Made by a program: the position numbers and the translations under genes. A stretch of DNA of 64,000 nucleotides from Providencia zhijiangensis (GTDB lineage: Bacteria; Pseudomonadota; Gammaproteobacteria; Enterobacterales; Enterobacteriaceae), in the NCBI RefSeq assembly GCF_030315915.2, contig NZ_CP135990.1, positions 2,418,001 through 2,482,000 of the forward strand, in the 5' to 3' direction. The first letter of the stretch is position 1. Each line of letters begins with the position of its first letter. The notes beneath the pieces were generated by a model. The model was not told the origin of the DNA and did not search any database. It worked only from the letters and a program-made list of their open reading frames with translations. This document shows positions 27,711 through 39,115 of this stretch, piece by piece.

Positions 27711-27735
27711 AAAACCCCCTGAATCGGGGGTTTTA
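27711..27735 (-). terminator. Terminator between zipA and ligA
   Basis: AAAACCCCC and GGGGGTTTT arms around TGAATC; on the minus strand the hairpin is followed by six T. It lies two bases past the zipA stop and 20 before the ligA ATG, so ligA probably needs read-through or its own promoter. Confidence 0.85.
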
Positions 27736-27736
27736 A

Positions 27737-28780
27737 TTAACTTAATGTATTTCGAATTCTAGCATGATACACCTCTATTTTTTGAGGTGTCAGTATTTTT
27801 CGTTCATCATCCAACACAACACCACCTGCATCTGATGCAATACGTTGTGCCGCTTGGAGCATTAATTTAAAGTTCTGGCTAGCTTCACCATAAGACGGCA
27901 CCATCATAAAGATAGAGACACCCGGCGTGGTGAAATCAGACATGGCTTCTGGGTCAAATGACCCCGGTTTCACCATATTTGCCAAACTAAACAATACTGG
28001 CCCCGATCCCGCTGGATGAACGTGACGGTGGAAGATATTCATGGCACCGAATTGGAAGCCAGCCTGAAGAATACTTTGCAGTAATGCTTCACCTTCAAGA
28101 ACCTGCCCATGATGCGCTGCAACATGCAGTACCAGAACAATTTCCTTTTCGCTTGCAACTGCCGCTTTTTCTGCCGGTGCACTAGGTGCTTCGTGCTCTA
28201 CCTCGGTATGAGGCTGAGCCACAGGTTGTACTGCTTCTTGATGAGCAGAGACTTGTGGTACAGACTCTGGCTGTGCAGAAACATGAATCTTTGGCTCTGT
28301 ATGAATGCGTACAGGTTCTGAAACATGTTCTTGTAAATCAGCTTCATCCACCATATTAATCGTCAATTGCTCAGGAGCATGGCGATTATCAACATGTGGA
28401 GCAAACACAGGCTCAGAAGCTGTTGGTTTAACTGGCTTTGAAGCAGGTTGTGGTGAGTGCTCCGCAGTTAAATTAAACTCAGGCTCAGCGTCACGTTGAA
28501 TTGTATGGGGTTGAGAGACAGGCTCAGCGCGCGGCTCCTCTTTCACCATATAGATAGGCTGATCTTCAACAGCGGCTTTTTGTACCGGTTGATTTTCAGT
28601 AAACAGAGCAGAATCATCATATTCTGATGAATTTTCCTGCGTGTCATTCTTTCTACGTTTTACAGGTCGGTCGCGAAATAACTTAGAGCGCTCTTTACGG
28701 CTGGTCCATAAACCATGCAGTAATAAAGCGACAATGGCTATCGCACCTACGACCACTAATATTAGACGCAAATCCTGCAT
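27737..28780 (-). CDS. zipA: Cell division protein ZipA
   Basis: A 347-residue division protein that anchors FtsZ to the inner membrane. Residues 6-25 form the N-terminal membrane anchor ([20 protein letters not shown]), followed by a short basic patch ([11 protein letters not shown]), a long Pro/Glu/Val/His-rich linker (about 45-205, with repeated SEPV/AQP motifs) and the C-terminal FtsZ-binding domain (about 210-347, [22 protein letters not shown] in parts). The linker is the variable part of the family. It is divergent from cysZ, as in E. coli. Confidence 0.96.
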   Translation of the reverse strand: MQDLRLILVVVGAIAIVALLLHGLWTSRKERSKLFRDRPVKRRKNDTQENSSEYDDSALFTENQPVQKAAVEDQPIYMVKEEPRAEPVSQPHTIQRDAEPEFNLTAEHSPQPASKPVKPTASEPVFAPHVDNRHAPEQLTINMVDEADLQEHVSEPVRIHTEPKIHVSAQPESVPQVSAHQEAVQPVAQPHTEVEHEAPSAPAEKAAVASEKEIVLVLHVAAHHGQVLEGEALLQSILQAGFQFGAMNIFHRHVHPAGSGPVLFSLANMVKPGSFDPEAMSDFTTPGVSIFMMVPSYGEASQNFKLMLQAAQRIASDAGGVVLDDERKILTPQKIEVYHARIRNTLS

Positions 28781-28999
28781 CGCTGCTATCTCTAGTTGAT
28801 GAATAATGATGCCATCACGGCGGAAACTACCTTAAGATTATTTCTCAATTGCTCTAAGTGCAACCCTCAGAACGATTTTCTTACAAGAAAGAGAATATTC
28901 CGCCTTCGTTTGCTGCTTTTTTATACAAAATTATCACTAGTCAGTGTAATTTCATACCTATATGATACATGCTCACCCGCAAAGGAGATAATAAGAAGT

Positions 29000-29764
29000 A
29001 TGACCCAATCGACATTTTCGCCACAAAAAAATCACTCTGGTTTTTATTACTTTTCACAAGGGTGGCGACTAATCACTCGTCCTGGCATTAAGCGCTTTGT
29101 TCTTTTACCCCTATTAGCAAACATTCTGCTTCTTGGAGGCGCTTTTTGGTGGTTATACAGTAAGCTTGGTGGATGGATTGATCAGGTTATGAGCTACATT
29201 CCCAGCTGGCTACAATGGCTTGACTATCTGATTTGGCCGGTCGCCGTCATTTCTATCTTACTGGTTTTTAGCTATTTTTTTAGCACGATTGCCAATATCA
29301 TCGCTGCACCGTTTAACGGCTGGCTATCAGAGCATTTAGAAGCAGAACTAACTGGTAAGCCCGCTCCAGATACGGGTATGGCAGAATTACTAAAAGATGT
29401 ACCACGCATGATTAAACGGGAATTTGTGCGAATTGCTTACTATTTACCGCGAGCCATCGTGTTATTGGTGCTGTTCTTCATTCCAGGTATTGGGCAAACT
29501 GTCGCGCCCGTTTTATGGTTCCTATTCGGCGCTTGGATGATGTCCATTCAATATTGCGATTACCCATTTGATAACCATCGCGTTGGGTTCAACGACATGA
29601 AACAAGCACTCTCAAAAGATCGAGTGAATAATATTCAATTTGGTGGTGCAGTCAGCTTATTAATGATGATCCCAATTTTAAACTTAGTCATCATGCCCGT
29701 TGCGGTTTGTGGCGCAACCTTAATGTGGGTTGATCGTTATCGCGCTCGTTACGCGCGCTATTAG
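29000..29764 (+). CDS. cysZ: Sulfate transporter CysZ
   Basis: A 254-residue inner-membrane protein (E. coli CysZ 253) that mediates sulfate entry for cysteine synthesis. The start [25 protein letters not shown] is fixed by AGGAGA eleven bases upstream and homologous length; an upstream in-frame ATG at 28796 would add 68 residues not found in the family. Hydrophobic segments lie near residues 32-50, 70-95, 145-180 and 205-235, and PFNGWLSE (about 101-108) is conserved. It is followed by a hairpin and then cysK. Confidence 0.95.
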   Translation: MTQSTFSPQKNHSGFYYFSQGWRLITRPGIKRFVLLPLLANILLLGGAFWWLYSKLGGWIDQVMSYIPSWLQWLDYLIWPVAVISILLVFSYFFSTIANIIAAPFNGWLSEHLEAELTGKPAPDTGMAELLKDVPRMIKREFVRIAYYLPRAIVLLVLFFIPGIGQTVAPVLWFLFGAWMMSIQYCDYPFDNHRVGFNDMKQALSKDRVNNIQFGGAVSLLMMIPILNLVIMPVAVCGATLMWVDRYRARYARY

Positions 29765-29790
29765 TCCTTCTCGAAATTAACACTTTCTAG

Positions 29791-29824
29791 GGATATGCAG
29801 GTACCTATCTGCATATCCTTCTCT
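29791..29824 (+). terminator. cysZ terminator
   Basis: Perfect 10-bp arms GGATATGCAG (29791-29800) and CTGCATATCC (29809-29818), followed by TTCTCT. The T-run is short, but placement 27 bases after the stop fits. Confidence 0.6.
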
Positions 29825-30019
29825 ATGGCTTCTGCTCTCAATCCAGCCCAATACCAGACTTTTCTTCTTAGTTATAATAACGTGACTTTAAATAACCCAC
29901 GGTTATATTCTAGCGTTAAATCATATTTGCAATAATCAGATGTTCGAGTATGTTGAATTCATATTCAATTTTGAAAACACACCTAATTCTTGGCTAACCG
30001 TTAATTTTAAGGATGTCCC

Positions 30020-30976
30020 ATGAGCAAAATTTATGAAGATAATTCGTTGACCATTGGAAATACCCCATTAGTGCGTTTACAGCATTTTGGCAACGGTAAT
30101 ATTTTGGCAAAAGTGGAATCTCGTAACCCAAGCTTCAGTGTGAAATGCCGTGTGGGCGCGAACATGATTTGGGATGCTGAGAAAAAAGGCATCCTGACAA
30201 AAGATAAAGAACTGGTTGAACCAACAAGCGGAAATACAGGTATTGCCCTCGCCTACGTGGCTGCGGCTCGCGGTTATAAACTAACGCTAACCATGCCAGA
30301 AACCATGAGCATAGAACGCCGTAAACTTTTAAAAGCCCTTGGTGCTAATTTAATCCTGACTGAAGGCGCCAAAGGTATGAAAGGCGCCATTGCTAAAGCG
30401 GAAGAAATCGTCAACAGCAACCCAGGTAAATATCTGCTATTACAGCAATTTAGTAACCCAGCCAACCCAGCTATTCACGAGAAAACGACTGGGCCTGAGA
30501 TTTGGAATGATACCGATGGCAACGTAGATGCCGTTGTTTCTGGCGTTGGAACTGGCGGGACAATCACAGGTATTGGCCGCTATTTAAAGCAGACAAAAGG
30601 GAAAAAAGACGTGGTGATGGTTGCCGTTGAACCCGCAACTTCGCCAGTGATCACTCAAGCCCTTGCAGGGGAAGAAATTAAGCCAGGTCCCCATAAAATC
30701 CAAGGTATCGGTGCTGGATTTATCCCTGGCAACTTAGACCTTTCTATTATTGACAAAGTCCTGCAAATTACCGATGACGAAGCGATTTCAACCGCTCGTG
30801 AGCTAATGGAAAAAGAAGGCATTTTAGCAGGTATTTCATCCGGAGCAGCCATTGCAGCAGCCGCTAAACTTGCGGCACTACCTGAATATAAAGACAAAAA
30901 TATTGTGGTCATTTTACCGTCTTCAGGTGAGCGTTACTTATCCACAGCACTGTTTGCGGATATTAATGCCGAATAA
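30020..30976 (+). CDS. cysK: Cysteine synthase A (O-acetylserine sulfhydrylase)
   Basis: A 318-residue PLP enzyme (E. coli 323) that makes cysteine from O-acetylserine and sulfide; it also binds CysE. The PLP lysine is Lys42 in NPSFSVKCR, the substrate loop is TSGNTG (about 69-74), and the PLP phosphate loop is [10 protein letters not shown] (about 175-184). GSSGAA-type Ser lies in AGISSGAA near residue 269. It has its own AAGGA ribosome site and a strong downstream terminator. CysB control is expected for this family but no site is confidently called. Confidence 0.98.
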   Translation: MSKIYEDNSLTIGNTPLVRLQHFGNGNILAKVESRNPSFSVKCRVGANMIWDAEKKGILTKDKELVEPTSGNTGIALAYVAAARGYKLTLTMPETMSIERRKLLKALGANLILTEGAKGMKGAIAKAEEIVNSNPGKYLLLQQFSNPANPAIHEKTTGPEIWNDTDGNVDAVVSGVGTGGTITGIGRYLKQTKGKKDVVMVAVEPATSPVITQALAGEEIKPGPHKIQGIGAGFIPGNLDLSIIDKVLQITDDEAISTARELMEKEGILAGISSGAAIAAAAKLAALPEYKDKNIVVILPSSGERYLSTALFADINAE

Positions 30977-31331
30977 TGATAGTTAGGTTAACATTACGTT
31001 AAAAAAGCACCAATTAGGTGCTTTTTTTGTGGGTGAGATCATAGATTAGCACGGATTGGGATGATTTATTATCCGGCATTTAGTATTAAACATAGTAATT
31101 ATTTCACACCTCGAAATTAATCATTTTTTAGCCACTCACTGATTGAATGGCGAAATACCCACTAAAAGCGTCGTGTGAAATTTAAGCTAAATAAATGATA
31201 ATTTGGTTGATACCAAACAAAGTAGAAAACCAAATGAATCGTTGATAATCTAAATTATACGCATGCTCAGCATATTTCATCTACAATAGGCTGTGTCATC
31301 ATAAAAAACTTAAAATCACTGAGGAAATATT
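30977..31331. other. cysK-ptsH intergenic region
   Basis: A 355-base gap holding the cysK terminator followed by about 300 AT-rich bases before ptsH. In E. coli the pts operon has several promoters with CRP sites here. TGTGA-like half-sites are visible near 31171-31175 and at TTTCACA near 31101, but no full CRP site or strong promoter can be called with confidence. Confidence 0.5.
31002..31028 (+). terminator. cysK terminator
   Basis: AAAAAGCACC / GGTGCTTTTTTT around AATTA, 25 bases after the cysK stop. A strong Rho-independent terminator. Confidence 0.9.
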
Positions 31332-31589
31332 ATGTTCCAGCAAGAAGTTACTATTACAGCACCTAACGGTTTACATACTCGTCCTGCGGCTCAATTTGTT
31401 AAAGAAGCAAAAGCATTTACTTCAGATATTACTCTGAGTTCAGGCGGCAAATCAGCTAGCGCAAAAAGCCTGTTCAAACTACAAACATTAGGTTTAACCC
31501 AAGGCACCGTAGTCACCATTTCTGCTGAAGGTGAAGATGAGCAACAAGCAGTTGAATTTTTAGTTAAACTGATGGGCGAATTAGAATAA
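31332..31589 (+). CDS. ptsH: Phosphocarrier protein HPr
   Basis: An 85-residue PTS phosphocarrier that passes phosphate from enzyme I to the sugar-specific EIIA domains. The phosphorylated His15 is in PNGLHTRPA, and Ser46 lies in [10 protein letters not shown]. Length and sequence are almost those of E. coli HPr. It has a GAGGAAA ribosome site and is the first gene of ptsH-ptsI-crr. Confidence 0.98.
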   Translation: MFQQEVTITAPNGLHTRPAAQFVKEAKAFTSDITLSSGGKSASAKSLFKLQTLGLTQGTVVTISAEGEDEQQAVEFLVKLMGELE

Positions 31590-31628
31590 ATCTTCACTTT
31601 GCCATCTTGTTTTAACGTAATAATTCCC

Positions 31629-31655
31629 TGTCCCTGAATAGATTATTCGGGGACA
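31629..31655 (+). other. Hairpin between ptsH and ptsI
   Basis: Twelve-base arms (TGTCCCTGAATA / TATTCGGGGACA, one G-T pair) around GAT form a stable stem-loop 39 bases after ptsH. No T-run follows, so it is more likely an attenuating or RNA-stabilising element than a full terminator, allowing more HPr than enzyme I. Confidence 0.6.
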
Positions 31656-31725
31656 CCTGCTTAATCACTTATATCTACTGTTGTCTCTGCAACATCAAAT
31701 CTCCTATCAGTAGTAAGGTAATATT

Positions 31726-33453
31726 ATGATTTCAGGAATTTTAGTATCCCCAGGTTTTGCTTTTGGTCAGGCTCTCATCCTCAAAGAAGATCCTATTGTT
31801 GTCAGCACCCGTAAAATCACTGACGAGCAAGTTGATAAAGAGATCCAAAACTTCATTGATGGACGTAACAAATCAGCTGAGCAGCTTAGCCTTATCAAAG
31901 ATAAAGCAGAAAAAAATCTTGGTGCGGAAAAAGCTGAGATTTTTGAAGGTCATATCATGCTGCTGGAAGATGAAGAATTAGAGCAAGAAATTGTCTCTCT
32001 CATCAAAGGCGATAAAAAAACCGCAGATGCGGCGGTTTATTCAGTCATTGAAGACCAAGCTCAAGCATTAGAAGCATTAGATGACGAATACCTGAAAGAG
32101 CGTGCCGCTGACGTACGCGACATTGGTAAACGCCTACTCAGAAATATTCTGAATATGCCGATTGTGGATTTAAGCGCAATCACCGAAGAAGTTATTCTGG
32201 TTGCCCCAGATTTGACCCCATCCGAAACCGCTCAGTTAAACTTAGACAAAGTATTAGGTTTTATCACTGACCTCGGTGGTCGTACTTCCCATACCTCTAT
32301 CATGGCTCGTTCACTGGAAATTCCTGCGATTGTCGGTACCACCGACGCGACCAGCAAAGTGAAAAGCGGTGATTTTATTGTGTTAGATGGCGTGAACAAC
32401 ACCATTTACCTCAACCCATCTGAAAGCGAAATTGATAAGCTGAAAGCCTTCAGAAATGAATACCTGCAAGAAAAAGAAGAGCTGGCGAAATTAAAAGATT
32501 TACCGGCAATGACCTTAGACGGTCATCAAGTTGAAGTCTGTGCAAACATCGGTACTGTGCGTGATGTCGCGGGTGCTGAGCGTAATGGTGCAGAGGGCGT
32601 AGGTCTATACCGCACTGAATTCTTATTTATGGACAGAGACGCACTGCCAACAGAAGAAGAGCAATTCCAAGCGTATAAAGCTGTAGCAGAAGCCATGGGC
32701 AGCCAAGCCGTGATTGTACGCACAATGGATATTGGTGGCGATAAAGACTTACCATACATGAACTTACCTAAGGAAGAGAACCCATTCCTTGGCTGGCGTG
32801 CAATTCGTATTTGTCTTGACCGCAAAGAAATTCTACACTCTCAATTAAGAGCTATTTTAAGGGCGTCTAAATTTGGTAAACTGCGTATCATGTTCCCGAT
32901 GGTTATTTCTGTCGAAGAAGTTCGAGAACTGAAAGCAGAACTTGAGATGCTTAAAGAGCAGCTACGAGAAGAAGGCAAAGCCTTTGATGAGGGGATTGAA
33001 GTCGGTATTATGGTGGAAACACCAGCTGCCGCAGTCATTGCACATCATTTGGCGAAGGAAGTTGATTTCTTTAGTATTGGGACGAATGATCTCACTCAAT
33101 ACACTTTAGCGGTTGACCGTGGTAATGAGCTGATTTCACACCTTTATAATCCGATGTCTCCAGCCGTCTTGAACTTGATTAAACAAGTGATTGACGCTTC
33201 TCACGCAGAAGGAAAATGGACGGGTATGTGTGGTGAATTAGCAGGTGATGAACGTGCGACCTTATTGCTGTTAGGCATGGGGCTGGACGAATTTAGTATG
33301 AGCGCAATCTCAATTCCTCGTATCAAAAAGCTCATTCGTAATGCGAATTTTGCAGATACTCAAGCGCTAGCGGAACAAGCACTTGCTCAACCAACAGCCG
33401 ATGAATTGATGAAACTTGTCGATACCTTTATCCAAGAAAAAACGTTATGCTAA
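31726..33453 (+). CDS. ptsI: PTS enzyme I (phosphoenolpyruvate-protein phosphotransferase)
   Basis: A 575-residue cytoplasmic enzyme (E. coli 575) that takes phosphate from PEP and passes it to HPr. The active His189 lies in [13 protein letters not shown]; the PEP-binding C-terminal barrel carries [12 protein letters not shown] (about 293-304), [16 protein letters not shown] (about 452-467) and the catalytic Cys502 in [11 protein letters not shown]. It is preceded by AAGGTAA and followed after 48 bases by crr. Confidence 0.98.
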   Translation: MISGILVSPGFAFGQALILKEDPIVVSTRKITDEQVDKEIQNFIDGRNKSAEQLSLIKDKAEKNLGAEKAEIFEGHIMLLEDEELEQEIVSLIKGDKKTADAAVYSVIEDQAQALEALDDEYLKERAADVRDIGKRLLRNILNMPIVDLSAITEEVILVAPDLTPSETAQLNLDKVLGFITDLGGRTSHTSIMARSLEIPAIVGTTDATSKVKSGDFIVLDGVNNTIYLNPSESEIDKLKAFRNEYLQEKEELAKLKDLPAMTLDGHQVEVCANIGTVRDVAGAERNGAEGVGLYRTEFLFMDRDALPTEEEQFQAYKAVAEAMGSQAVIVRTMDIGGDKDLPYMNLPKEENPFLGWRAIRICLDRKEILHSQLRAILRASKFGKLRIMFPMVISVEEVRELKAELEMLKEQLREEGKAFDEGIEVGIMVETPAAAVIAHHLAKEVDFFSIGTNDLTQYTLAVDRGNELISHLYNPMSPAVLNLIKQVIDASHAEGKWTGMCGELAGDERATLLLLGMGLDEFSMSAISIPRIKKLIRNANFADTQALAEQALAQPTADELMKLVDTFIQEKTLC

Positions 33454-33501
33454 CAGCAGCACATTAGTTCGGTCCCATATAAAACGATTAGGAGAAGGTC
33501 C

Positions 33502-34011
33502 ATGGGTCTGTTTGACAAACTGAAATCACTAGTTTCGGAAGACAAGAGTAGCAGTGGCAATATTGAAATTATCGCGCCATTATCAGGCGAAATAGTCAAT
33601 ATTGAAGATGTACCAGACGTTGTGTTCGCAGAAAAAATTGTTGGTGATGGTATTGCTATCAAACCTACCGGAAACAAAATTGTCTCCCCTGTTGATGGTA
33701 CTATCGGTAAAATTTTTGAAACTAACCATGCATTTTCTATTGAATCTGATGATGGTATCGAACTGTTTGTTCACTTCGGTATTGATACTGTTGAACTCAA
33801 AGGCGAAGGTTTTAAACGTATCGCTGAAGAAGGCCAATCAGTGAAAAAAGGCGACGTTGTCATTGAGTTTGACTTAGCCCTGTTAGAAGAAAAAGCCAAA
33901 TCAACCTTAACACCGGTTGTTATTTCCAATATGGATGAAATTAAAGAACTGAATAAATTAAGCGGTACCGTGACTGTCGGTGAAACAGTCATTATGCGTA
34001 TTAAGAAATAA
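33502..34011 (+). CDS. crr: PTS glucose-specific EIIA component
   Basis: A 169-residue EIIA-Glc that phosphorylates the glucose permease and governs inducer exclusion and adenylate cyclase. His76 (NHAFSIES) and the phosphorylated His91 (FVHFGIDTV) are both present. Start ATG at 33502 has AGGAGAAGG upstream. Third gene of the pts operon, ended by a strong terminator. Confidence 0.98.
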   Translation: MGLFDKLKSLVSEDKSSSGNIEIIAPLSGEIVNIEDVPDVVFAEKIVGDGIAIKPTGNKIVSPVDGTIGKIFETNHAFSIESDDGIELFVHFGIDTVELKGEGFKRIAEEGQSVKKGDVVIEFDLALLEEKAKSTLTPVVISNMDEIKELNKLSGTVTVGETVIMRIKK

Positions 34012-34044
34012 TTGCGCTAAACCTTCAAAAACCGCTTAATAACA

Positions 34045-34079
34045 AACCACCAGCGACATTTTTGCCCTGGTGGTTTTTT
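34045..34079 (+). terminator. crr terminator
   Basis: Arms AACCACCAG and CTGGTGGTT with a 13-base loop followed by TTTT; lies between convergent crr and cysM and may act on both strands. Confidence 0.85.
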
Positions 34080-34120
34080 GTTGGGTTATCTTTTCTAAAC
34101 GGTTATTTATCAAAAAACGT

Positions 34121-35005
34121 TTACTTATCAAAAACGCCTGTCGACAGATAGCGGTCACCACGGTCACAAATAATCGCCACAATTACCGCATTAGGGTTCT
34201 CTTTGGCCACACGCAGCGCACCTGCAACTGCACCGCCTGAACTCACACCACAAAAAATACCTTCACGTTTTGCTAAGGAGCGCATCGTGTCTTCGGCTTC
34301 TTGCTGATTAATATCGAGCACAGTATCCACTAATTTGCTGTCAAAAATCCCTGGTAAATATTCAGGAGACCAACGACGAATACCTGGGATTTGGCTCTTT
34401 TCAGCGGGTTGTAAGCCCACAATTTCCACATCTTGTGATTGGCTCTTTAAGTAACGACTCACGCCAGTGATGGTGCCTGTCGTCCCCATACTGGACACAA
34501 AATGGGTAATTCGCTCGGCAGTTTGTTGCCAGATCTCGGGCCCTGTGGTTTTAAAATGGGCTAACGGATTATCAGGGTTATTAAATTGGTCTAAAACCTT
34601 CCCTTCGCCTCGCTTAGCCATCTCTTGAGCTAAGTCTCTCGCCCCTTCCATTCCTACTGTCGTACTCACTAAAATAAGTTCTGCGCCATAAGCTTGCATA
34701 GACGCTTTACGCTCTTGGCTCATGTTATCTGGCATTAACAGCTTCAATTTGTAGCCTTTCACCGCGGCAATCATCGCTAACGCGATCCCTGTATTGCCAC
34801 TGGTGGCTTCAATAAGCGTATCTCCCGGTTTGATCTCCCCGCGTTTTTCCGCTTCGTTAATCATCGAAAATGCCGCTCTATCTTTTACTGAGCCGGCAGG
34901 GTTATTTCCTTCAAGTTTTACCCAGATTTCCGCCTCTAGACCTTCCGTTAGCCTTTGCAAGCGAACCAACGGCGTATGACCAATAAACTGTTCCAACGTT
35001 GACAC
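34121..35005 (-). CDS. cysM: Cysteine synthase B
   Basis: A 294-residue PLP enzyme (E. coli CysM 303) making cysteine from O-acetylserine with sulfide, or S-sulfocysteine from thiosulfate. Lys41 in NPAGSVKDRA binds PLP, TSGNTG (about 69-74) is the substrate loop and SMGTTGTITG (about 172-181) binds the PLP phosphate. It is the last gene of the cysPTWAM operon, 81 bases after cysA. Together with the thiosulfate-binding protein it forms a thiosulfate assimilation branch. Confidence 0.97.
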   Translation of the reverse strand: MSTLEQFIGHTPLVRLQRLTEGLEAEIWVKLEGNNPAGSVKDRAAFSMINEAEKRGEIKPGDTLIEATSGNTGIALAMIAAVKGYKLKLLMPDNMSQERKASMQAYGAELILVSTTVGMEGARDLAQEMAKRGEGKVLDQFNNPDNPLAHFKTTGPEIWQQTAERITHFVSSMGTTGTITGVSRYLKSQSQDVEIVGLQPAEKSQIPGIRRWSPEYLPGIFDSKLVDTVLDINQQEAEDTMRSLAKREGIFCGVSSGGAVAGALRVAKENPNAVIVAIICDRGDRYLSTGVFDK

Positions 35006-35086
35006 TGTGTTTTTCCTTATAATAATTTTTTATTGATTGATAATATAATTAACAATTAATTCTAAAATCAATCATCCCTTATTAAT

Positions 35087-36175
35087 CTACGCGCTTTTAG
35101 CGAGAGAGGGGAAAAATAATGGGTCTTTACCCTGATAAATTTGTGTTTGTTGGCTGCCAAGATAGTAATTTTCTCCCCTTGTAGGAACAGTACGCGCATC
35201 CTGCCATACCACGGACAAGGTTTCCTCACCCCAACCTAAAGGTTGCACCGTTAATTGCCAAAAGTGCCCTCGGGGGCCTGATTCAATGATCCTTACTGGC
35301 AATTGGTGTTGTTCATCCATTTCTTTCTGCAAGCGAATATCCCAAGGACGAATAAATACATCAACCTCCCCTTGCTGAGCGCTCACCTGAGCGAGTGGGA
35401 AAGTAAAATTCGCTATCTGCAGCTGTGAACCACGGATCTGTCCAGGGATTTTGTTAACCTCCCCCATGAATTCAAGCACAAAACGGGTTTCCGGTGATTG
35501 CCAAATTTCATTAGGGGTGCCAACTTGTTCGATATGTCCTTGGCTCATCACGACAATGCGATCTGCGACTTCCATCGCTTCCTCTTGGTCGTGAGTCACA
35601 AAGACACTGGTAAATTTCAACTCTTCATGAAGTTGACGCAACCAACGACGTAACTCAATACGCACCTGTGCATCTAGCGCGCCAAACGGTTCGTCTAACA
35701 GCAAAATTTGTGGCTCTACCGCTAACGCTCTTGCCAATGCTACCCGCTGTTTTTGTCCACCAGAAAGCTGAGAAGGAAAACGCTCAGCCAAATGGGCTAA
35801 TTGCACCATCTCAAGCAGCTCCATCGCTTTTTGCTTAATCACCGCTTTTGAGGGTCGCTGTTTTCGAGGTAAGACGGTCAAACCAAATGCCACATTCTCA
35901 AACACCGTCATATGGCGAAACAGCGCATAATGCTGGAACACGAAACCAACATGCCTATCTTTTGCATGTACTTGGCTCACATCCTGACCATGGAAACGTA
36001 ACGAACCGTGGCTTTGCTGCTCTAGCCCCGCAATGATACGCAACAAGGTAGTTTTCCCAGAGCCAGATGGCCCCAATAATGCCACCATTTCCCCTGAGCC
36101 GATATCCAATGAGATATTGTTCAGCACTGACGTTTTACCAAACAATTTGCCAACATGATTAATTTCAATACTCAT
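35087..36175 (-). CDS. cysA: Sulfate/thiosulfate ABC transporter ATPase CysA
   Basis: A 362-residue ATPase that powers sulfate/thiosulfate import. Walker A is GPSGSGKTT (residues 35-43), the signature is [15 protein letters not shown] and Walker B is [11 protein letters not shown], followed by the switch His in [15 protein letters not shown]. The C-terminal about 120 residues form the TOBE regulatory part. Start lies two bases after the cysW stop. Confidence 0.97.
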   Translation of the reverse strand: MSIEINHVGKLFGKTSVLNNISLDIGSGEMVALLGPSGSGKTTLLRIIAGLEQQSHGSLRFHGQDVSQVHAKDRHVGFVFQHYALFRHMTVFENVAFGLTVLPRKQRPSKAVIKQKAMELLEMVQLAHLAERFPSQLSGGQKQRVALARALAVEPQILLLDEPFGALDAQVRIELRRWLRQLHEELKFTSVFVTHDQEEAMEVADRIVVMSQGHIEQVGTPNEIWQSPETRFVLEFMGEVNKIPGQIRGSQLQIANFTFPLAQVSAQQGEVDVFIRPWDIRLQKEMDEQHQLPVRIIESGPRGHFWQLTVQPLGWGEETLSVVWQDARTVPTRGENYYLGSQQTQIYQGKDPLFFPSLAKSA

Positions 36176-36177
36176 AA

Positions 36178-37038
36178 TTAATGGACTCCTGACTCAGTTT
36201 GCTGCCGGCTTAAATGCCATTGCAAAGCACTTTTCACAATTAAGGTAATAATCGCTAATAACGCTAAGATAGCCGCAGCCGTGAACGCGCCTACCGTATT
36301 GTAATCTTGATGAAGCAACTCAACTTGCAGAGGCAATGTATAAGTTTCACCACGAATAGCGCCAGATACCACAGACACCGCGCCGAACTCACCAATCGCA
36401 CGCGCATTGGTTAATACCACGCCATAAAGCAACGCCCAGCGAATGTTAGGCAGTGTCACTCGCCAAAACATTTTCCAACCCGATGCACCCAATAATGTTG
36501 CAGCTTCGTCCTCTTGGCTTCCCTGACTTAACATCAATGGCACTAACTCTCTAACGACAAATGGGCATGTCACAAAAATAGTCACTAACGCCATACCCGG
36601 CCATGAAAACATCACCTGAATATCAAAGCCTTCTAACCAACCGCCAAACCAGCTATTTGAACCGTAAAAGAGTAAATAGAGTAACCCCGCCACGACAGGC
36701 GAAACCGCAAAAGGAATATCAACTAAGGTCAATAACAGTTGGCGCCCCGGAAACTGAAAACGTGTCACCAGCCATGCCAGCATCACGCCAAAAACCAAGT
36801 TAACAGGTACTGTGATCAAGGCGATAAGAATTGTTAACCCGATAGCATGGAGCATATCTGGGTTACTTAAGTTGACAAGGACTTCACCCAACCCCTTCTC
36901 AAATGCAGTAATAAAAATCCAGATAATTGGCACCACCAGCAGCAATACTGAGAAAAACAGCCCAATTCCAATAAGAGCCCATTTTCCCCAATTGATATTT
37001 CTGCGTTGAGTGACTGGAAATGGTGTGACTTGTCCCAT
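36178..37038 (-). CDS. cysW: Sulfate/thiosulfate permease subunit CysW
   Basis: A 286-residue inner-membrane permease subunit of the CysTWA complex with about six membrane segments. The EAA-type coupling loop is [24 protein letters not shown] (about 175-198, in two parts), which contacts CysA. It overlaps cysT by one base, so the two permease subunits are translationally coupled. Confidence 0.96.
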   Translation of the reverse strand: MGQVTPFPVTQRRNINWGKWALIGIGLFFSVLLLVVPIIWIFITAFEKGLGEVLVNLSNPDMLHAIGLTILIALITVPVNLVFGVMLAWLVTRFQFPGRQLLLTLVDIPFAVSPVVAGLLYLLFYGSNSWFGGWLEGFDIQVMFSWPGMALVTIFVTCPFVVRELVPLMLSQGSQEDEAATLLGASGWKMFWRVTLPNIRWALLYGVVLTNARAIGEFGAVSVVSGAIRGETYTLPLQVELLHQDYNTVGAFTAAAILALLAIITLIVKSALQWHLSRQQTESGVH

Positions 37039-37868
37039 TAATGCCCTCCTAAGCGTTTACCAAAGCGGCTTTGGATCACATTCACTGTGAATAAAAGAAG
37101 CAATGACACCGCCAAAATTACCGATGCAATCGCACTGGCAGCAGGATAATCAAACTGCTGCAATTGGCTGAAAATCATTAAGGAGACCACCTCTGTTTGC
37201 CACGCAATGTTTCCGGCGATAAAAATAATCGCCCCAAATTCACCAAGACTGCGTGTAAAAGATAAAACGGTTCCTGCAATCAGCGCAGGAGAAACTTCAG
37301 GTAACACAACGCGGCGGAACGTTTGCCAGCGTGTTGCGCCTAGTGTTTGTGCCGCTTCTTCGTATTCAGGCCCTAACTCCTCCAGTACAGGCTGAACCGT
37401 TCTGACCACAAACGGAATGCTGGTAAAGGCCATCGCGACGGCGATACCTAACCATGTATTCACCACTTTGATATCGAACTGATGCAGATACTGCCCATAC
37501 CAGCCTGATGTGGCAAATAAGGTCGCGAGTGTCAGTCCCGCTACCGCGGTAGGAAGTGCAAAAGGTAAATCCACCAACCCATCTAAGAACAAACGTCCAG
37601 GAAAGCGATAGCGCGTTAAAATCCATGCCAGCAACATACCAAAAACCGCATTAAACAGGCTTGCGACCAGAGCCGCCAATAAGGTTACTTTATAGGCAGC
37701 AACCACTTGAGGGTAACTGATCACAGCCCAATACTGCTGCCATGTCATATCGGAAAGCTGCACCACAAGAGCGCTTAAAGGCAATAACAAAATCAAACAG
37801 ACGAAAAACAAGCTGCTGCCTAACGTCAGTCCGAAACCGGGTAAAAACCGCTTTCCTGATTTACGCAT
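37038..37868 (-). CDS. cysT: Sulfate/thiosulfate permease subunit CysT (CysU)
   Basis: A 276-residue inner-membrane permease subunit pairing with CysW. The coupling loop reads YEEAAQTLGATRWQTFRRVVLPE (about 172-194, in two parts) and FTRSLGEFGA follows. Six hydrophobic segments are visible. Its start codon overlaps the cysP stop by one base. Confidence 0.96.
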   Translation of the reverse strand: MRKSGKRFLPGFGLTLGSSLFFVCLILLLPLSALVVQLSDMTWQQYWAVISYPQVVAAYKVTLLAALVASLFNAVFGMLLAWILTRYRFPGRLFLDGLVDLPFALPTAVAGLTLATLFATSGWYGQYLHQFDIKVVNTWLGIAVAMAFTSIPFVVRTVQPVLEELGPEYEEAAQTLGATRWQTFRRVVLPEVSPALIAGTVLSFTRSLGEFGAIIFIAGNIAWQTEVVSLMIFSQLQQFDYPAASAIASVILAVSLLLLFTVNVIQSRFGKRLGGH

Positions 37869-38890
37869 TAACGACGACCTTGTTCCATAAGTTGATCAAA
37901 TTCCCCTCCCGTCGAAAAGTGGTTATTCATCACATTGTTCCAATTGCCAAATTGTGATTCCACTGTAAATAGCTGAGTTGACGGGAATTTGCTTTTATTC
38001 GCTTCCATTACCTGCTTGTCATTCACACGGTAATTAAAGCGAGTAATAATATTTTGCGCCTCTGGGGTATAGAGGTAATTCAAGTAGGCTTTTGCCGCTT
38101 TTTCTGTGCCATTTTTTTGCACATTTTTGTCAATCCACGCGACTGGGAATTCCGCCAAAATATCGATTGGAGGCACGATCACTTCGTAGTCTGATTCGCC
38201 GTATTGGCTACGGATGTTATTCACTTCAGACTCAAAGCTAATTAAAACATCCCCTAACCCTCGCTCGATAAATGAGGTTGTTGCACCACGACCGCCCGTA
38301 TCAAACACTTCAACGTTTTTCAGGAATTGCTGCATTTTCTCGCGCGTTTTGGGACTATCTTTCCCATTTTCTTGGTTAAACGCTCCCCATGCTGCTAGAT
38401 AAGTATAGCGACCATTTCCCGACGTTTTGGGGTTTGGGAATACCAGTTTCACATCACTACGCGCGAGGTCATCCCACGTTTTAATGCCTTTCGGATTGCC
38501 CTTACGAACTAAAAACGCCATTGTCGAATAATAAGGTGAGCTGTTATTCGGCAAACGCGCTTGCCAATCCGCCGGGATTAGTTGCCCTTTATCATGAAGA
38601 ATTTGCACATCGGTCACTTGGTTAAACGTCACCACATCCGCTTTTAATCCTTGCAAAATGGCCAGCGCTTGCTTTGATGATCCCGCGTGAGATTGCTTGA
38701 TGGTCAGTGGATCATTAGGATTTTCCTGCGCCCACTGTTTTTCAAATTCAGGGTTTAATGCCGCAAATAGCTCTCTTGAAATATCATAGGAACTATTCAG
38801 TAATTCCGTCGCGGATAGGGATGCGCTACTCATTAACGAGAACATCGCCAAACTCGCTAAGCCTGTATTTTTAAAAATTGATTTTTTCAT
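37868..38890 (-). CDS. cysP: Thiosulfate/sulfate-binding periplasmic protein CysP
   Basis: A 340-residue periplasmic binding protein. Residues 1-26 form a signal peptide (KKS...[19 protein letters not shown]) with likely cleavage before [18 protein letters not shown] (about 68-76) and the GRGATTSF region bind the oxyanion. The ATG at 38890 has AGGGAT just upstream; the longer in-frame opening at 38989 adds 33 residues that would bury the signal peptide. First gene of cysPTWAM. E. coli neighbours such as ucpA and murQP are absent here. Confidence 0.95.
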   Translation of the reverse strand: MKKSIFKNTGLASLAMFSLMSSASLSATELLNSSYDISRELFAALNPEFEKQWAQENPNDPLTIKQSHAGSSKQALAILQGLKADVVTFNQVTDVQILHDKGQLIPADWQARLPNNSSPYYSTMAFLVRKGNPKGIKTWDDLARSDVKLVFPNPKTSGNGRYTYLAAWGAFNQENGKDSPKTREKMQQFLKNVEVFDTGGRGATTSFIERGLGDVLISFESEVNNIRSQYGESDYEVIVPPIDILAEFPVAWIDKNVQKNGTEKAAKAYLNYLYTPEAQNIITRFNYRVNDKQVMEANKSKFPSTQLFTVESQFGNWNNVMNNHFSTGGEFDQLMEQGRR

Positions 38891-39070
38891 ATGATCCCTA
38901 CTTGTGACTAAACCCAAACATAATCTAAAAAACAATGTATATGTTTTGGTTATAACTTTGTAGTTATCAATCATCTTTTGATATATCAAGTTGGAATAAC
39001 AAAGAGGTTATAGCAATAAGCCATAAAATTCAGAGGAAATTGAAGAAGTTAATACAATGAGGAAGGTTCA

Positions 39071-39101
39071 TTCAAGCTGCCGCTATCCGCGACAGCTTGA
39101 A
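39071..39101 (-). terminator. Hairpin after yfeX
   Basis: Arms TTCAAGCTG and CAGCTTGAA, with inner CGC/GCG pairing, 15 bases beyond the yfeX stop. No clear T-run; likely the yfeX transcript end. Confidence 0.5.
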
Positions 39102-39115
39102 TTGTCACGATAAGA

